DNA from: Eubacterium sp.
GTDB taxonomy: Bacteria; Bacillota; Clostridia; Lachnospirales; Lachnospiraceae
Length of the DNA: 64,000 bases
Assembly (NCBI GenBank): GCA_017420535.1
Contig: JAFOIV010000078.1
Coordinates: 1 to 64,000, forward strand
Direction of reading: 5' to 3'
In this document: piece after piece, positions 45,342 to 53,006 of the stretch
Position numbering within the stretch: the stretch's first letter is position 1
How the letters are laid out: the number at the start of each line of letters is the position of its first letter
Position numbers and translations under genes: made by a program
Notes under the pieces: generated by a model
Told to the model about the DNA's origin: nothing
Seen by the model: only the letters and a program-made list of their open reading frames with translations
The model's database searches: none

Positions 45342-46793
45342 ATGAAGGAATGGTCAAAGGAGATGCTTTATCGGGAGCTTAAAAACCCAGATGAGATAAA
45401 AGGTCTTCATGACAAAGTAAAAGAGTCTGTCTATAGACAGACGTATCATATCCAGCCTACTTGCGGTTTATTAAATGACCCAAATGGTTTTATCTGCCAT
45501 AATGGCATCTTTCACCTGTTCTATCAGTGGTGTCCATGGGGTGCCGTACATGGTTTAAAATACTGGTATCATACCACTTCTAATGATCTTATTCATTGGA
45601 AAAATGAAGGTATAGCTTTAAAACCTGACACCTATTTAGACAACAGAGGTGTATATTCAGGAACTGCCCTTTTGGATGGAGATAAGATCAACCTTTATTA
45701 TACTGGCAATCATCGTGATGAAGACTGGACAAGAACAGCCTTTACCTGCCTTGCCAGCTTAAATCCTGACGGAAGCTTTACCAAGAAAGAGAATCCTTTA
45801 TTTGGTCCAGCAGAAGGATTTACAGAACACCAAAGAGATCCAAAGATAATCTTTAACAGTGAACTGAACAAATACTTCATCATCCTGGGAGCTCAGGATG
45901 AAAACGCCAGAGGATGTGCTCTTCTTTATTCCTCTGACTATCCGGATAAGGATTTTAAATTTGTAAATAAGATCCTGGTTCCTGGTTTTGAGGAATTTGG
46001 TAACATGTGGGAATGCCCATCATTAGAGCACATTGATGGAAAGGATGTACTTATCTTCTGCCCACAGAATATCACTCTTCCTGGAAGAAGTTATGCTCAG
46101 CACCATAATGGCTATATTATCGGTAGTATGGATTTTGAGGAAGCCGTATTTATACCTGACTCCGAATTTATAGAACTTGACTCTGGTTTTGATCATTACG
46201 CTGCACAATGTGCTGCTAACACAGACCGTCATGTAATATTTGGCTGGATGGGAAATCCGGATTGTACTTATCCCCCAACTGATGAAGAAGACTGGGCCGG
46301 ATGTATGACACTTCCAAGAGAATTACATATTGAAGATAACAAACTGATCCAGACTCCTGTTAAGGAAATAGAAAAGATCAGAGGAGCAGAATTACCATCT
46401 GATACAAAAGAGCTCCCTCTTGCAGCGGAACTTGATATCACTAGTGATGGAAATGATTTCTATATATCTCTTTTTAAGAACAGACATGCAAGAGGTCTTA
46501 TGATCTCCTACAACTCTTCTACTAAAAAGCTGGGAATTGACAGATCAGGACTTAAAAACAGGATCAATACCAACTGGGGCGAATCCCGTACTAAGGTACT
46601 TGATAATCCTCTTACAAAATTAAGGATCTTTATAGATCATAGTTCCATAGAGATTTTTGTAAATGATGGTGAAGCAGTATTTTCAGGAAGGATCTTTCCT
46701 ACTGAAGAAGAAAAGCAGTTTGTTGTATCACCAAATGCAACCTGCCATATCTATAATATCAACCCATCAGTTACTGATGATTTTATAATCTAA
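45342..46793 (+). CDS. GH32 sucrose-6-phosphate hydrolase / beta-fructofuranosidase
   Basis: 483-residue intracellular glycoside hydrolase that cleaves fructose from sucrose, sucrose-6-phosphate or short fructans. Signatures: the nucleophile Asp46 in LLNDPNG, the transition-state RDP at 165-167, and the acid/base Glu224 in MWECPS. A five-bladed propeller and C-terminal beta-sandwich fit the length. There is no signal peptide. A PTS sucrose permease lies in the window (35.9-38.0 kb), so phosphorylated sucrose is a plausible substrate, though the two genes are not in one operon. The ribosome site GGGGAGG is rather far (11 nt) from the ATG. Confidence 0.93.
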   Translation: MKEWSKEMLYRELKNPDEIKGLHDKVKESVYRQTYHIQPTCGLLNDPNGFICHNGIFHLFYQWCPWGAVHGLKYWYHTTSNDLIHWKNEGIALKPDTYLDNRGVYSGTALLDGDKINLYYTGNHRDEDWTRTAFTCLASLNPDGSFTKKENPLFGPAEGFTEHQRDPKIIFNSELNKYFIILGAQDENARGCALLYSSDYPDKDFKFVNKILVPGFEEFGNMWECPSLEHIDGKDVLIFCPQNITLPGRSYAQHHNGYIIGSMDFEEAVFIPDSEFIELDSGFDHYAAQCAANTDRHVIFGWMGNPDCTYPPTDEEDWAGCMTLPRELHIEDNKLIQTPVKEIEKIRGAELPSDTKELPLAAELDITSDGNDFYISLFKNRHARGLMISYNSSTKKLGIDRSGLKNRINTNWGESRTKVLDNPLTKLRIFIDHSSIEIFVNDGEAVFSGRIFPTEEEKQFVVSPNATCHIYNINPSVTDDFII

Positions 46794-46798
46794 AAAAA

Positions 46799-46851
46799 CC
46801 CGCCGCACCTTTATCCCATTGGGGATGATAAAAGGTGCAGCGGATTTTTTA
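46799..46851. terminator. Terminator after GH32
   Basis: CCGCCGCACCTTT pairs with AAAGGTGCAGCGG (one mismatch) around an ATCCCATTGGGGAT-type top, followed by TTTTTT. It separates the GH32 gene from the converging ABC exporter operon. Confidence 0.88.
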
Positions 46852-46870
46852 TGTCCTTAAATATTTATTA

Positions 46871-47674
46871 TCATGATCCTGTAGATTCATATTTTCTGGC
46901 ACATACTGTCCAGACTGAACATGAAATAATAAGTGATATTATAGAAACAATTATAATAGCTCCTGATATGATCCATGGATTATGGTTTTCAAACATAAGG
47001 ATCTCTACAGGAAGGGAGATTATAAGTCCAAATGGAACTACCGCAATAAGCATTATCTTTAAGGCTTTTGGATATATTCCAATAGGATATCTGGTATAAT
47101 CCCTGAAATTATAAAGTATCTGCATCAAATATCCAGATCTCTTTATTATAAAGGCAGGACTGCATGTAAGAATCTTAATTGCAGTTACTATCAATGCTCC
47201 AAATAAAGTCGCAACGACTATAAGCACAATCTTTGAAACAGTCCAGTTAATGCCGCATTTCACGCCACATATTACCAGCATTACAGCTCCTACGATAAAT
47301 TCTCCAAAAGCCTCTGGCTGGAAAGTCTCAGAAAGCACCTGAAAAAGCACCGGAACTGGTCTAAGGAAATAACTGTCTAAATCTCCTCTTATTATCCTGA
47401 AATAAGCAAGGCGCCATAATTCATCTGTAAGCAGATGATCCACAGCAATGGGCATCATTGTAAAACCATATAAAAATCCCATCTGATACACATTCCATCC
47501 ATTAAGTGTAGGAATATTTCTGATGATGAAATATAAAGACAACAGCGTTGCCACATTCTGTATAAAGAATCCAAATATTCCGATTATAAGGTCATTCTTA
47601 AACTCCATCCTTGCGATCATAGAACGGGACATACTGGCACAATAGAGTTTTTTATAATATTTAAAACTATTCAT
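46871..47674 (-). CDS. ABC-2 type exporter permease, second subunit
   Basis: 267 residues with about six transmembrane spans, resembling the DUF990/ABC-2 family (segments DELWRLAYFRIIRGDLDSYFLRPVP and GEFIVGAVML). With the neighbouring permease it should form the membrane channel of an exporter powered by the upstream ATPase. The ATG at 47674 is preceded by GGGAGG six bases away; a TTG at 47680 is the alternative. It is last in a three-gene operon with overlapping ends. The substrate is unknown. Confidence 0.88.
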   Translation of the reverse strand: MNSFKYYKKLYCASMSRSMIARMEFKNDLIIGIFGFFIQNVATLLSLYFIIRNIPTLNGWNVYQMGFLYGFTMMPIAVDHLLTDELWRLAYFRIIRGDLDSYFLRPVPVLFQVLSETFQPEAFGEFIVGAVMLVICGVKCGINWTVSKIVLIVVATLFGALIVTAIKILTCSPAFIIKRSGYLMQILYNFRDYTRYPIGIYPKALKIMLIAVVPFGLIISLPVEILMFENHNPWIISGAIIIVSIISLIISCSVWTVCARKYESTGS

Positions 47675-47676
47675 GA

Positions 47677-48498
47677 TCAACCTCCCTGTACTGTTATCTT
47701 CTTACTGGCTTTTATAAAGATAAGCTTCGCCAAAACATTTAGTATGATAAACCAAATCACACTCTTTAATATGATAAAGCCAGCCTCTCTTAGATCTACT
47801 CTCATTACGAGAATATATACCGGATTCTGTGAAAGCCCCGCAAAGGGTAACATTTCAGCGATTTTTCCCAGTTTTCCCGGAAAGAAAGCAAGAGGGATGA
47901 GTACTCCGGAGAAGAAATTTACCAAAACATTCTTTGAGAAATTCAGTCCCCAGGAAGCTGTTGTATAAAAACAGCAGATACCACATATATAATCAATGGT
48001 GTCATATACAGCAATAGCAAGGATCATTGACACTATAAAAAGGATTATGTGAAAGAAAAATACAGGATAAGATGAAATTTTTAAGAAACCCATCTTAACA
48101 AATACGATTATTGAGATCACTATTGTAGGAATTCCCATCAGAATTATCCTGGTGGTACAGGTTCCCATAACTCTGAACAAAAATCTTATCCTGTAGGATA
48201 TAGGCTTAATAAAGGATATGGCAATCGTGCCATCCTTTATCTCTCTATTTATATCACTCATGGTTTCTGTTCCAAGACACATAAATGCAAAAATGTTAGT
48301 AAATACAAAATAAACTAGCATTTCATTGAAGGTAAAACCATTGATAACTGGAGATGAAGAGCTGTTATATACCGCTGTCCAAAGAAAGGCCACACATACT
48401 AGCTGTAAAAATGTAATAAGCATCCACGCAAACAGGCCTACCCGGTACGCCATTTCTTCCATCATCCCAGCTTTAAAAAACGGGATGTATTTCTTCAT
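47677..48498 (-). CDS. ABC-2 type exporter permease, first subunit
   Basis: 273 residues with about six spans, the same DUF990-like family as its downstream partner (SDINREIKDGTIAISFIKPISYRIRFLFRVMG motif). The ATG overlaps the stop codon of the ATPase gene (ATGA), which ensures coupled translation. Two different permeases and one ATPase are the usual composition of this exporter type. Confidence 0.88.
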   Translation of the reverse strand: MKKYIPFFKAGMMEEMAYRVGLFAWMLITFLQLVCVAFLWTAVYNSSSSPVINGFTFNEMLVYFVFTNIFAFMCLGTETMSDINREIKDGTIAISFIKPISYRIRFLFRVMGTCTTRIILMGIPTIVISIIVFVKMGFLKISSYPVFFFHIILFIVSMILAIAVYDTIDYICGICCFYTTASWGLNFSKNVLVNFFSGVLIPLAFFPGKLGKIAEMLPFAGLSQNPVYILVMRVDLREAGFIILKSVIWFIILNVLAKLIFIKASKKITVQGG

Positions 48499-49496
48499 GC
48501 CACCACCTCCGAACCAGACATAATACTCTTAACTACTTCTTCAATACCAATCTCAGAAATCTGCATATCCTGAGCATTGAGGTCACCAAAGGCATAATTA
48601 ACAACTTTCTTTATCTCAAGCTTATCAGCATCAAATCTGATATTTAATTTCTGATCCTTTAACTCATATGAAGCAAGACCATTAAAGTCGTTATAAGTCT
48701 TTAATTTTTCCTCATCAGCCGCTTCTTTTAATGTAAGTGACACTGTTCTAATATTTCCAAAGTGATGCTTGATGTCCTCCAGGGGTCCATCATAGATTAT
48801 CTCACCTTTTTCTATCATGATGATCCTGGAACATAAGTTTTCAATATCCTGCATATCATGTGTTGTAAGGATTACTGTGGTATTGAATTTCTCATTCATT
48901 TCCTTAATGGCTTTTCTTATCTTTTCCTTAACCCACACATCAAGTCCGATAGTTGGCTCATCTAAGAATAATATCTTAGGATTATGAAGCCAGCTGGCTG
49001 CAAGATCCGCTCTCATTCTCTGACCAAGAGAAAGTGTTCTTACAGGCTGAGAAAGAAATTCATCTAAATCCAGTGTCTTAGATAAGAAATCCATTCTCTC
49101 TTTATAGTCTTCATCAGACACTTTATAAATCTGTTTCAATACCTTAAATGACTCAATAAGAGGAATATCCCACCATAACTGAGTCTTCTGCCCGAATACA
49201 ACCCCTATCTTTCCCGCAACTTCCATTCTCTTCTTATATGGCTCGATTCCCTCTATCTTTACACTTCCTGAGGTTGGAGTGAGGATTCCGCACATCATCT
49301 TTATGGTTGTACTTTTTCCTGCACCATTGGATCCGATATAACCCACTATCTCACCATCATTTATCGTAAAATCGATATCATTAACGGCAAGCTTTGAAGT
49401 ATACTTTCTTGAAAATAAAGTTTTAGCCATTCCCTTTACGCCCTGTTCCCTCACAGGTTTGCGAAACTCTTTTGTAAGATTTTTTACTTCGATCAT
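48495..49496 (-). CDS. ABC-2 exporter ATPase
   Basis: 333 residues. Walker A is GSNGAGKST, the signature LSLGQRMRADLA, Walker B ILFLDEPTIGLD. The C-terminal 80 residues form the extension seen in exporter ATPases of the daunorubicin type. The start is MIEVKNLTKEF at 49496, preceded by GGAAAGGATG. An open frame extends a further 32 codons upstream, but those codons read through the 159-bp repeat and have no ribosome site. The repeat ends 34 bp before this start, so it lies in the leader of the operon. Confidence 0.92.
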   Translation of the reverse strand: MIEVKNLTKEFRKPVREQGVKGMAKTLFSRKYTSKLAVNDIDFTINDGEIVGYIGSNGAGKSTTIKMMCGILTPTSGSVKIEGIEPYKKRMEVAGKIGVVFGQKTQLWWDIPLIESFKVLKQIYKVSDEDYKERMDFLSKTLDLDEFLSQPVRTLSLGQRMRADLAASWLHNPKILFLDEPTIGLDVWVKEKIRKAIKEMNEKFNTTVILTTHDMQDIENLCSRIIMIEKGEIIYDGPLEDIKHHFGNIRTVSLTLKEAADEEKLKTYNDFNGLASYELKDQKLNIRFDADKLEIKKVVNYAFGDLNAQDMQISEIGIEEVVKSIMSGSEVVA

Positions 49497-49530
49497 CTTT
49501 TCATCCTTTCCCTTACTTAACTCACTACAG

Positions 49531-49689
49531 GTATAACGTCCGCAAAATAACTGGACTGGTGCGCCGAATGCTTGCTCGAGAGTACGTCTCAAAAAACGTA
49601 GGCGTAGCGGGCTACGCTGAGGATTTTTGAGGCGTGCTATCGATGTAAGCAGGCAAGCATTCGGTTTAGTTATTTAAGTGACGTTATAC
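49531..49689. repeat. 159-bp palindromic interspersed element, copy 2
   Basis: Same element as at 362-520, same orientation, with four substitutions. The terminal inverted repeats GTATAACGTC and GACGTTATAC are intact. The flanking dinucleotide AG occurs on both sides. Two of the changes fall in the right inner arm (GTTTAG instead of GTCCAG); on a plus-strand RNA they keep pairing through G-U. It lies between the small transcription unit and the ABC exporter ATPase. Confidence 0.85.
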
Positions 49690-49720
49690 AGGTTTCATTT
49701 CGGCCGAAAATAATATAAAA

Positions 49721-49758
49721 AAAACAGCCATTTCAAATAATTATGAAATGACTGTTTT
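49721..49758 (-). terminator. Terminator of the small transcript / HAD operon
   Basis: AAAACAGCCATTTCA (49721-49735) pairs with TGAAATGACTGTTTT (49744-49758) with one mismatch. On the minus strand it continues into TTTTTTTT, so it ends leftward transcription. Confidence 0.8.
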
Positions 49759-49799
49759 AATTATCAAAATATAAAATGATACACCAATAATGTATATCA

Positions 49800-49895
49800 T
49801 TAGATAAATAAAGAATAATCAAACATACTTACAGTCATTTTTTTCTTATATAAGCTATAATCTCGAGTCACGTAAATGACATGTAATGATCTCAT
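49800..49895 (-). CDS. Possible 31-residue small ORF
   Basis: A short ORF starts at ATG 49895 (MRSLHVIYVT) with GGGGATAAAGGATA upstream and ends at TAA 49800-49802. It lies wholly between a good promoter and a terminator. The composition is Tyr/Lys rich with no membrane helix. It could equally be chance inside a non-coding RNA. Confidence 0.3.
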   Translation of the reverse strand: MRSLHVIYVTRDYSLYKKKMTVSMFDYSLFI

Positions 49896-49928
49896 TATCC
49901 TTTATCCCCTTTCTTTAATACTATACCG

Positions 49929-49957
49929 AATATAAATTAATTAGTTTCCTCTGTCAA
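49929..49957 (-). promoter_or_regulatory. Promoter of the small intergenic transcript
   Basis: Minus-strand TTGACA (49952-49957), a 17-bp spacer and TATATT (49929-49934) form a strong promoter just after the HAD phosphatase stop codon. It would drive a transcript of about 200 nt to the terminator at 49721-49758. Confidence 0.6.
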
Positions 49958-49966
49958 CCTGTTTTT

Positions 49967-50683
49967 TCAAATATCTAAGATTTTCTCTAACATTTCGTTT
50001 GCATCGGAAACAATTGGGTCAGCTCCCTGTTTTTCAAGATAATCTCTTGACCTAAACCCCCAATCACAGGAAATACATCTCATATCTGAATTTTTAGCAG
50101 TGAGCATATCGATCTCAGAATCTCCCACATAAACCGAATCCTCTGCTGTTACATTAAGATTATCCATTGCTTTTTTAAGCATATCTGGTGCGGGTTTTCT
50201 CCTTATACCCTCTGCCTCTCCTAAAGAAATATCAAACAGCCCATAAAAAAGATCCTCAGATAATTTTTTCACTGCAATGTCCGGCTTATTAGATACAACG
50301 GCGGTCTTTATACCCTTTTCTCTTATTCTTCTTATGGCTTCGATTATCCCTTTATATGGACCTGTCTTTATATTACAATTTGCAGCATAATAAGGCATAT
50401 AAATCTTTGTAATACGCTCTACTTCCTTATCATCCGCAACATATATCTCTTTTTCTTTCTCTGTTCCGATAAGATCTAACTTGTCTTTATCTACACCTGC
50501 TTCCGTAGCAAGACCTCTCTTAACAGCAACCTTAACTCCCGAACCAAAGAAAAGTTTGGTCATCTCTATTCCATAATCTGCTCTATGGCCTGCTTCTTTA
50601 AAAGCATGATTAAGAGCATCTGTAAGATCCCCTAATGTATCAAGGATCGTCCCATCCATATCAAAAAATACTGCTTTTATCAT
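49967..50683 (-). CDS. HAD-family phosphatase, phosphoglycolate phosphatase-like
   Basis: 238 residues with the full HAD motif set: FFDMDGTILDT (7-17), VVSNKPD (about 129), Lys in RRKPAPD, and VYVGDSEIDM with the acidic pair. The cap is the helical C1 type of Gph/PpaX proteins. Substrate is not predictable. It is the last gene of the long leftward run, overlapping the YolD-like gene by 4 bp. Confidence 0.88.
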   Translation of the reverse strand: MIKAVFFDMDGTILDTLGDLTDALNHAFKEAGHRADYGIEMTKLFFGSGVKVAVKRGLATEAGVDKDKLDLIGTEKEKEIYVADDKEVERITKIYMPYYAANCNIKTGPYKGIIEAIRRIREKGIKTAVVSNKPDIAVKKLSEDLFYGLFDISLGEAEGIRRKPAPDMLKKAMDNLNVTAEDSVYVGDSEIDMLTAKNSDMRCISCDWGFRSRDYLEKQGADPIVSDANEMLEKILDI

Positions 50684-51126
50684 ATCTCGTCCTTATGGTC
50701 TTCTAGATTAATATCATATATATTTTTTACTAAAATGATATCGTCACCTATTTTAATCGTTCCATTTATTTTATCAAGTTTTTTTATCACACCTGATACT
50801 TCCATTACTGTCCCCGTATCCTTACTTCGCCCGTCGGCTATAAAATAAGTGATACGTCCTCTCACTTCTTCCTTTTTTTCTATTCTTTCATCAATGATAA
50901 GTATCACCTGATCTAAAAGCTGTTTTTCATCCTCAGAAAGATAGATATAAGGAGCATAAAGAACATTTTCTTTATCTATTTCTTCATCGAATCCTCTTAA
51001 TGCATCAAATGAAGCAAATATTTTCGCTCTATCCTGAATACTCATCTTCGGATGCCTGATAGAGAAATCATCTCCATTATGTTCCGGTCTCATTTTATTA
51101 ATAATATCACTGTAATCAAACTTCAT
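50680..51126 (-). CDS. YolD-like protein
   Basis: 148 residues. The segment MSIQDRAKIFASFDALRGFDEEI matches the YolD-like pattern (M-x-x-x-DRA-x-x-F-x-x-F-x-ALRG). Such small proteins are typically encoded beside Y-family DNA polymerases in Firmicutes and are linked to SOS mutagenesis. A Y-family polymerase gene lies at 53007-54377, but here two ABC exporter genes separate them. Start ATG 51126; a GTG at 51132 overlaps the ATPase stop. C-terminal beta-rich part (VMEVSGVIKKLD) is common in this group. Confidence 0.75.
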   Translation of the reverse strand: MKFDYSDIINKMRPEHNGDDFSIRHPKMSIQDRAKIFASFDALRGFDEEIDKENVLYAPYIYLSEDEKQLLDQVILIIDERIEKKEEVRGRITYFIADGRSKDTGTVMEVSGVIKKLDKINGTIKIGDDIILVKNIYDINLEDHKDEI

Positions 51127-51131
51127 TTTCA

Positions 51132-51725
51132 CTATTCCATATATAAAATATTATCTTCTTTTGAAACTCCCTTTATATAATCGTCATCATGGGAAACAGA
51201 TATAATACATTTATTATTTTGTCCATTCAATAGATGAATTAATTTGTCTTTTGATTCTAAGTCTAATCCACCCGTAGGTTCATCTAATATCAAAAGGTCA
51301 GCATTAACTAAAAGAGCTGCTACAATTGCTACTTTTTTCTGAGTTCCCAGTGACAAGTCTTCAACTAATATATATTCATATTTTTTGATATTGAAATATC
51401 TAATCAGTCTTTCGTATTCTTCTTTTACGTTTTCAAAACGTATTTTATATAACCCCAGTCTGAATCTGATATTATTCTTCATAGTCATTTTTTGATAAAG
51501 TCCATTGTAATCTGGGAGATATGATATACTAATCCCTTTTTCTTTTATTATCTCCCCCTCATCCGGTTTAATCAAACCTAATATAATTTTTATAAGTGTT
51601 GTTTTTCCACATCCATTTTCTCCATAAATAATATAAGAATTATTACGTTTGAAATAATAATTTAAGTCATTAATAATTCTTTCGTCCAAATTATAACCAA
51701 ATGAAAGATTCTTTATTTCTACCAT
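51132..51725 (-). CDS. ABC exporter ATPase (short)
   Basis: 197 residues, compact ATP-binding subunit. Walker A GENGCGKTT (35-43), signature LSLGTQKKVA, Walker B LLILDEPTGGLD and the switch His (SVSHDDD) are present. The gene is noticeably AT rich compared with its neighbours. It overlaps the permease gene by 7 bp and ends where the YolD-like gene begins. It forms a two-gene exporter with the upstream permease; substrate unknown. Confidence 0.88.
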   Translation of the reverse strand: MVEIKNLSFGYNLDERIINDLNYYFKRNNSYIIYGENGCGKTTLIKIILGLIKPDEGEIIKEKGISISYLPDYNGLYQKMTMKNNIRFRLGLYKIRFENVKEEYERLIRYFNIKKYEYILVEDLSLGTQKKVAIVAALLVNADLLILDEPTGGLDLESKDKLIHLLNGQNNKCIISVSHDDDYIKGVSKEDNILYME

Positions 51726-52978
51726 AATTTCACCTTAGCAAAACAAATTAGAAATACTAATAACCACAAAACACTTACAAAAATTGAAAGTATTATTGTC
51801 CATTTTCTAATCACCAATATTTCTTCTAAATCAATTCTTTTCTTTGAAAATAACAGCCAACTAATAACACTTACACTTAATCCTGTCATAAGCATAAATG
51901 GTATCATCCACCAAACCACCTTAATACCTACAAATGATAAAATAGTATATAAAATCATTTTTATCATTGCAGTTAACACATTTAGTAATATCGCAAGAAT
52001 AGTTGAATACCAATAATTATTTTTGCGGCTTACACCCTGAATCATCAGTATCTCGTCCATTTTTTCTTCAATCTCTATCGCCATTGAAGGAATCTGTACA
52101 TTTGTTTCTAAAAAAAATGGCATCTCAATGGAAAGCAGTATCAGAAATACAAATTTCAACTTTCCAAAATCACTTGTAATTGCAATTATTTCACTAAATA
52201 GCAATGCAACCATAATTATTAATGCATGTTTATTCCCTCTTAATCGAATTAATTCTCGACTAAGAAATGTATTAAATTTTGAGTCTGTGCTTACTAGTAT
52301 ATTCTTCTTTTTCTTATGTATTAATAATCGCTTTTTAGTTATTCTGCGATATGTAAATAAGTACGCTCCAAGAGTAAGTAATATAGAAATTAAAAAACAA
52401 ATTACAGGTCTCTCATGGACATAATATATTATAAAAAAATATAAAAATCCAAATCCTATGGCAACCATATCTGGTTCCGTAGTAATTCTGTCAATTGATC
52501 TTCCAAATGAGAAAAACGACATTGAAACAATCGCGAAAGAAACTATTCCCCAATATAAAGGATCATTAAGCTTGTATATATATAAGCCCTGTTCAATATA
52601 TCGAACTGTAATATTATTAATAACTATACTTAAAATCGAAAGTATCCCCATAATTATGGTCGGGATAAAGGTTTTTAGTATAATTAGTTTGTGCCCCGAT
52701 AATGGACTTATTCTCATAATATCCAATGTTCCATATGCTGTTTCCTCCGTTGTAATCTGATAGATTAATTCACAGATTACAAAAATTCCATTTACTCCAA
52801 CAGCTTTAATACACTCTGACAAATTAAGGTTCATACCAAAAAGTTGCCCCTTTTGTCCAGGAAGAAGTGCGCAACAATTTATTCCCACTAAATAAAAGGC
52901 TGCAAAACAAACATTAATTAGTGTTTTTTTCAGCCTTAATATTTCCATCAATTCTTTTTTAATAAAAACACCTAACAA
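51719..52978 (-). CDS. ABC exporter permease (AT-rich pair)
   Basis: 419 residues with about ten to twelve predicted membrane spans and a repeated two-half organisation (each half starting with a cytoplasmic helix). No closer family is recognised. The start is a TTG at 52978 with AGGAG six bases upstream. It lies 28 bp after the Y-family polymerase gene. AT-richness and codon choice (AAT, ATA, TTA) differ from the flanking genes, suggesting that this pair was acquired and slotted into the operon. Confidence 0.8.
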   Translation of the reverse strand: MLGVFIKKELMEILRLKKTLINVCFAAFYLVGINCCALLPGQKGQLFGMNLNLSECIKAVGVNGIFVICELIYQITTEETAYGTLDIMRISPLSGHKLIILKTFIPTIIMGILSILSIVINNITVRYIEQGLYIYKLNDPLYWGIVSFAIVSMSFFSFGRSIDRITTEPDMVAIGFGFLYFFIIYYVHERPVICFLISILLTLGAYLFTYRRITKKRLLIHKKKKNILVSTDSKFNTFLSRELIRLRGNKHALIIMVALLFSEIIAITSDFGKLKFVFLILLSIEMPFFLETNVQIPSMAIEIEEKMDEILMIQGVSRKNNYWYSTILAILLNVLTAMIKMILYTILSFVGIKVVWWMIPFMLMTGLSVSVISWLLFSKKRIDLEEILVIRKWTIILSIFVSVLWLLVFLICFAKVKLW

Positions 52979-53006
52979 TCTTCTCTCCTCGCAACCACAT
53001 TTTTAA

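Noticed and set aside
49497..49592. N-terminal extension of the exporter ATPase (about 32 codons, beginning MRRTLEQAFG)
   Set aside because: These codons read through the 159-bp repeat, have no ribosome site, and precede a well-placed ATG that matches the family start.
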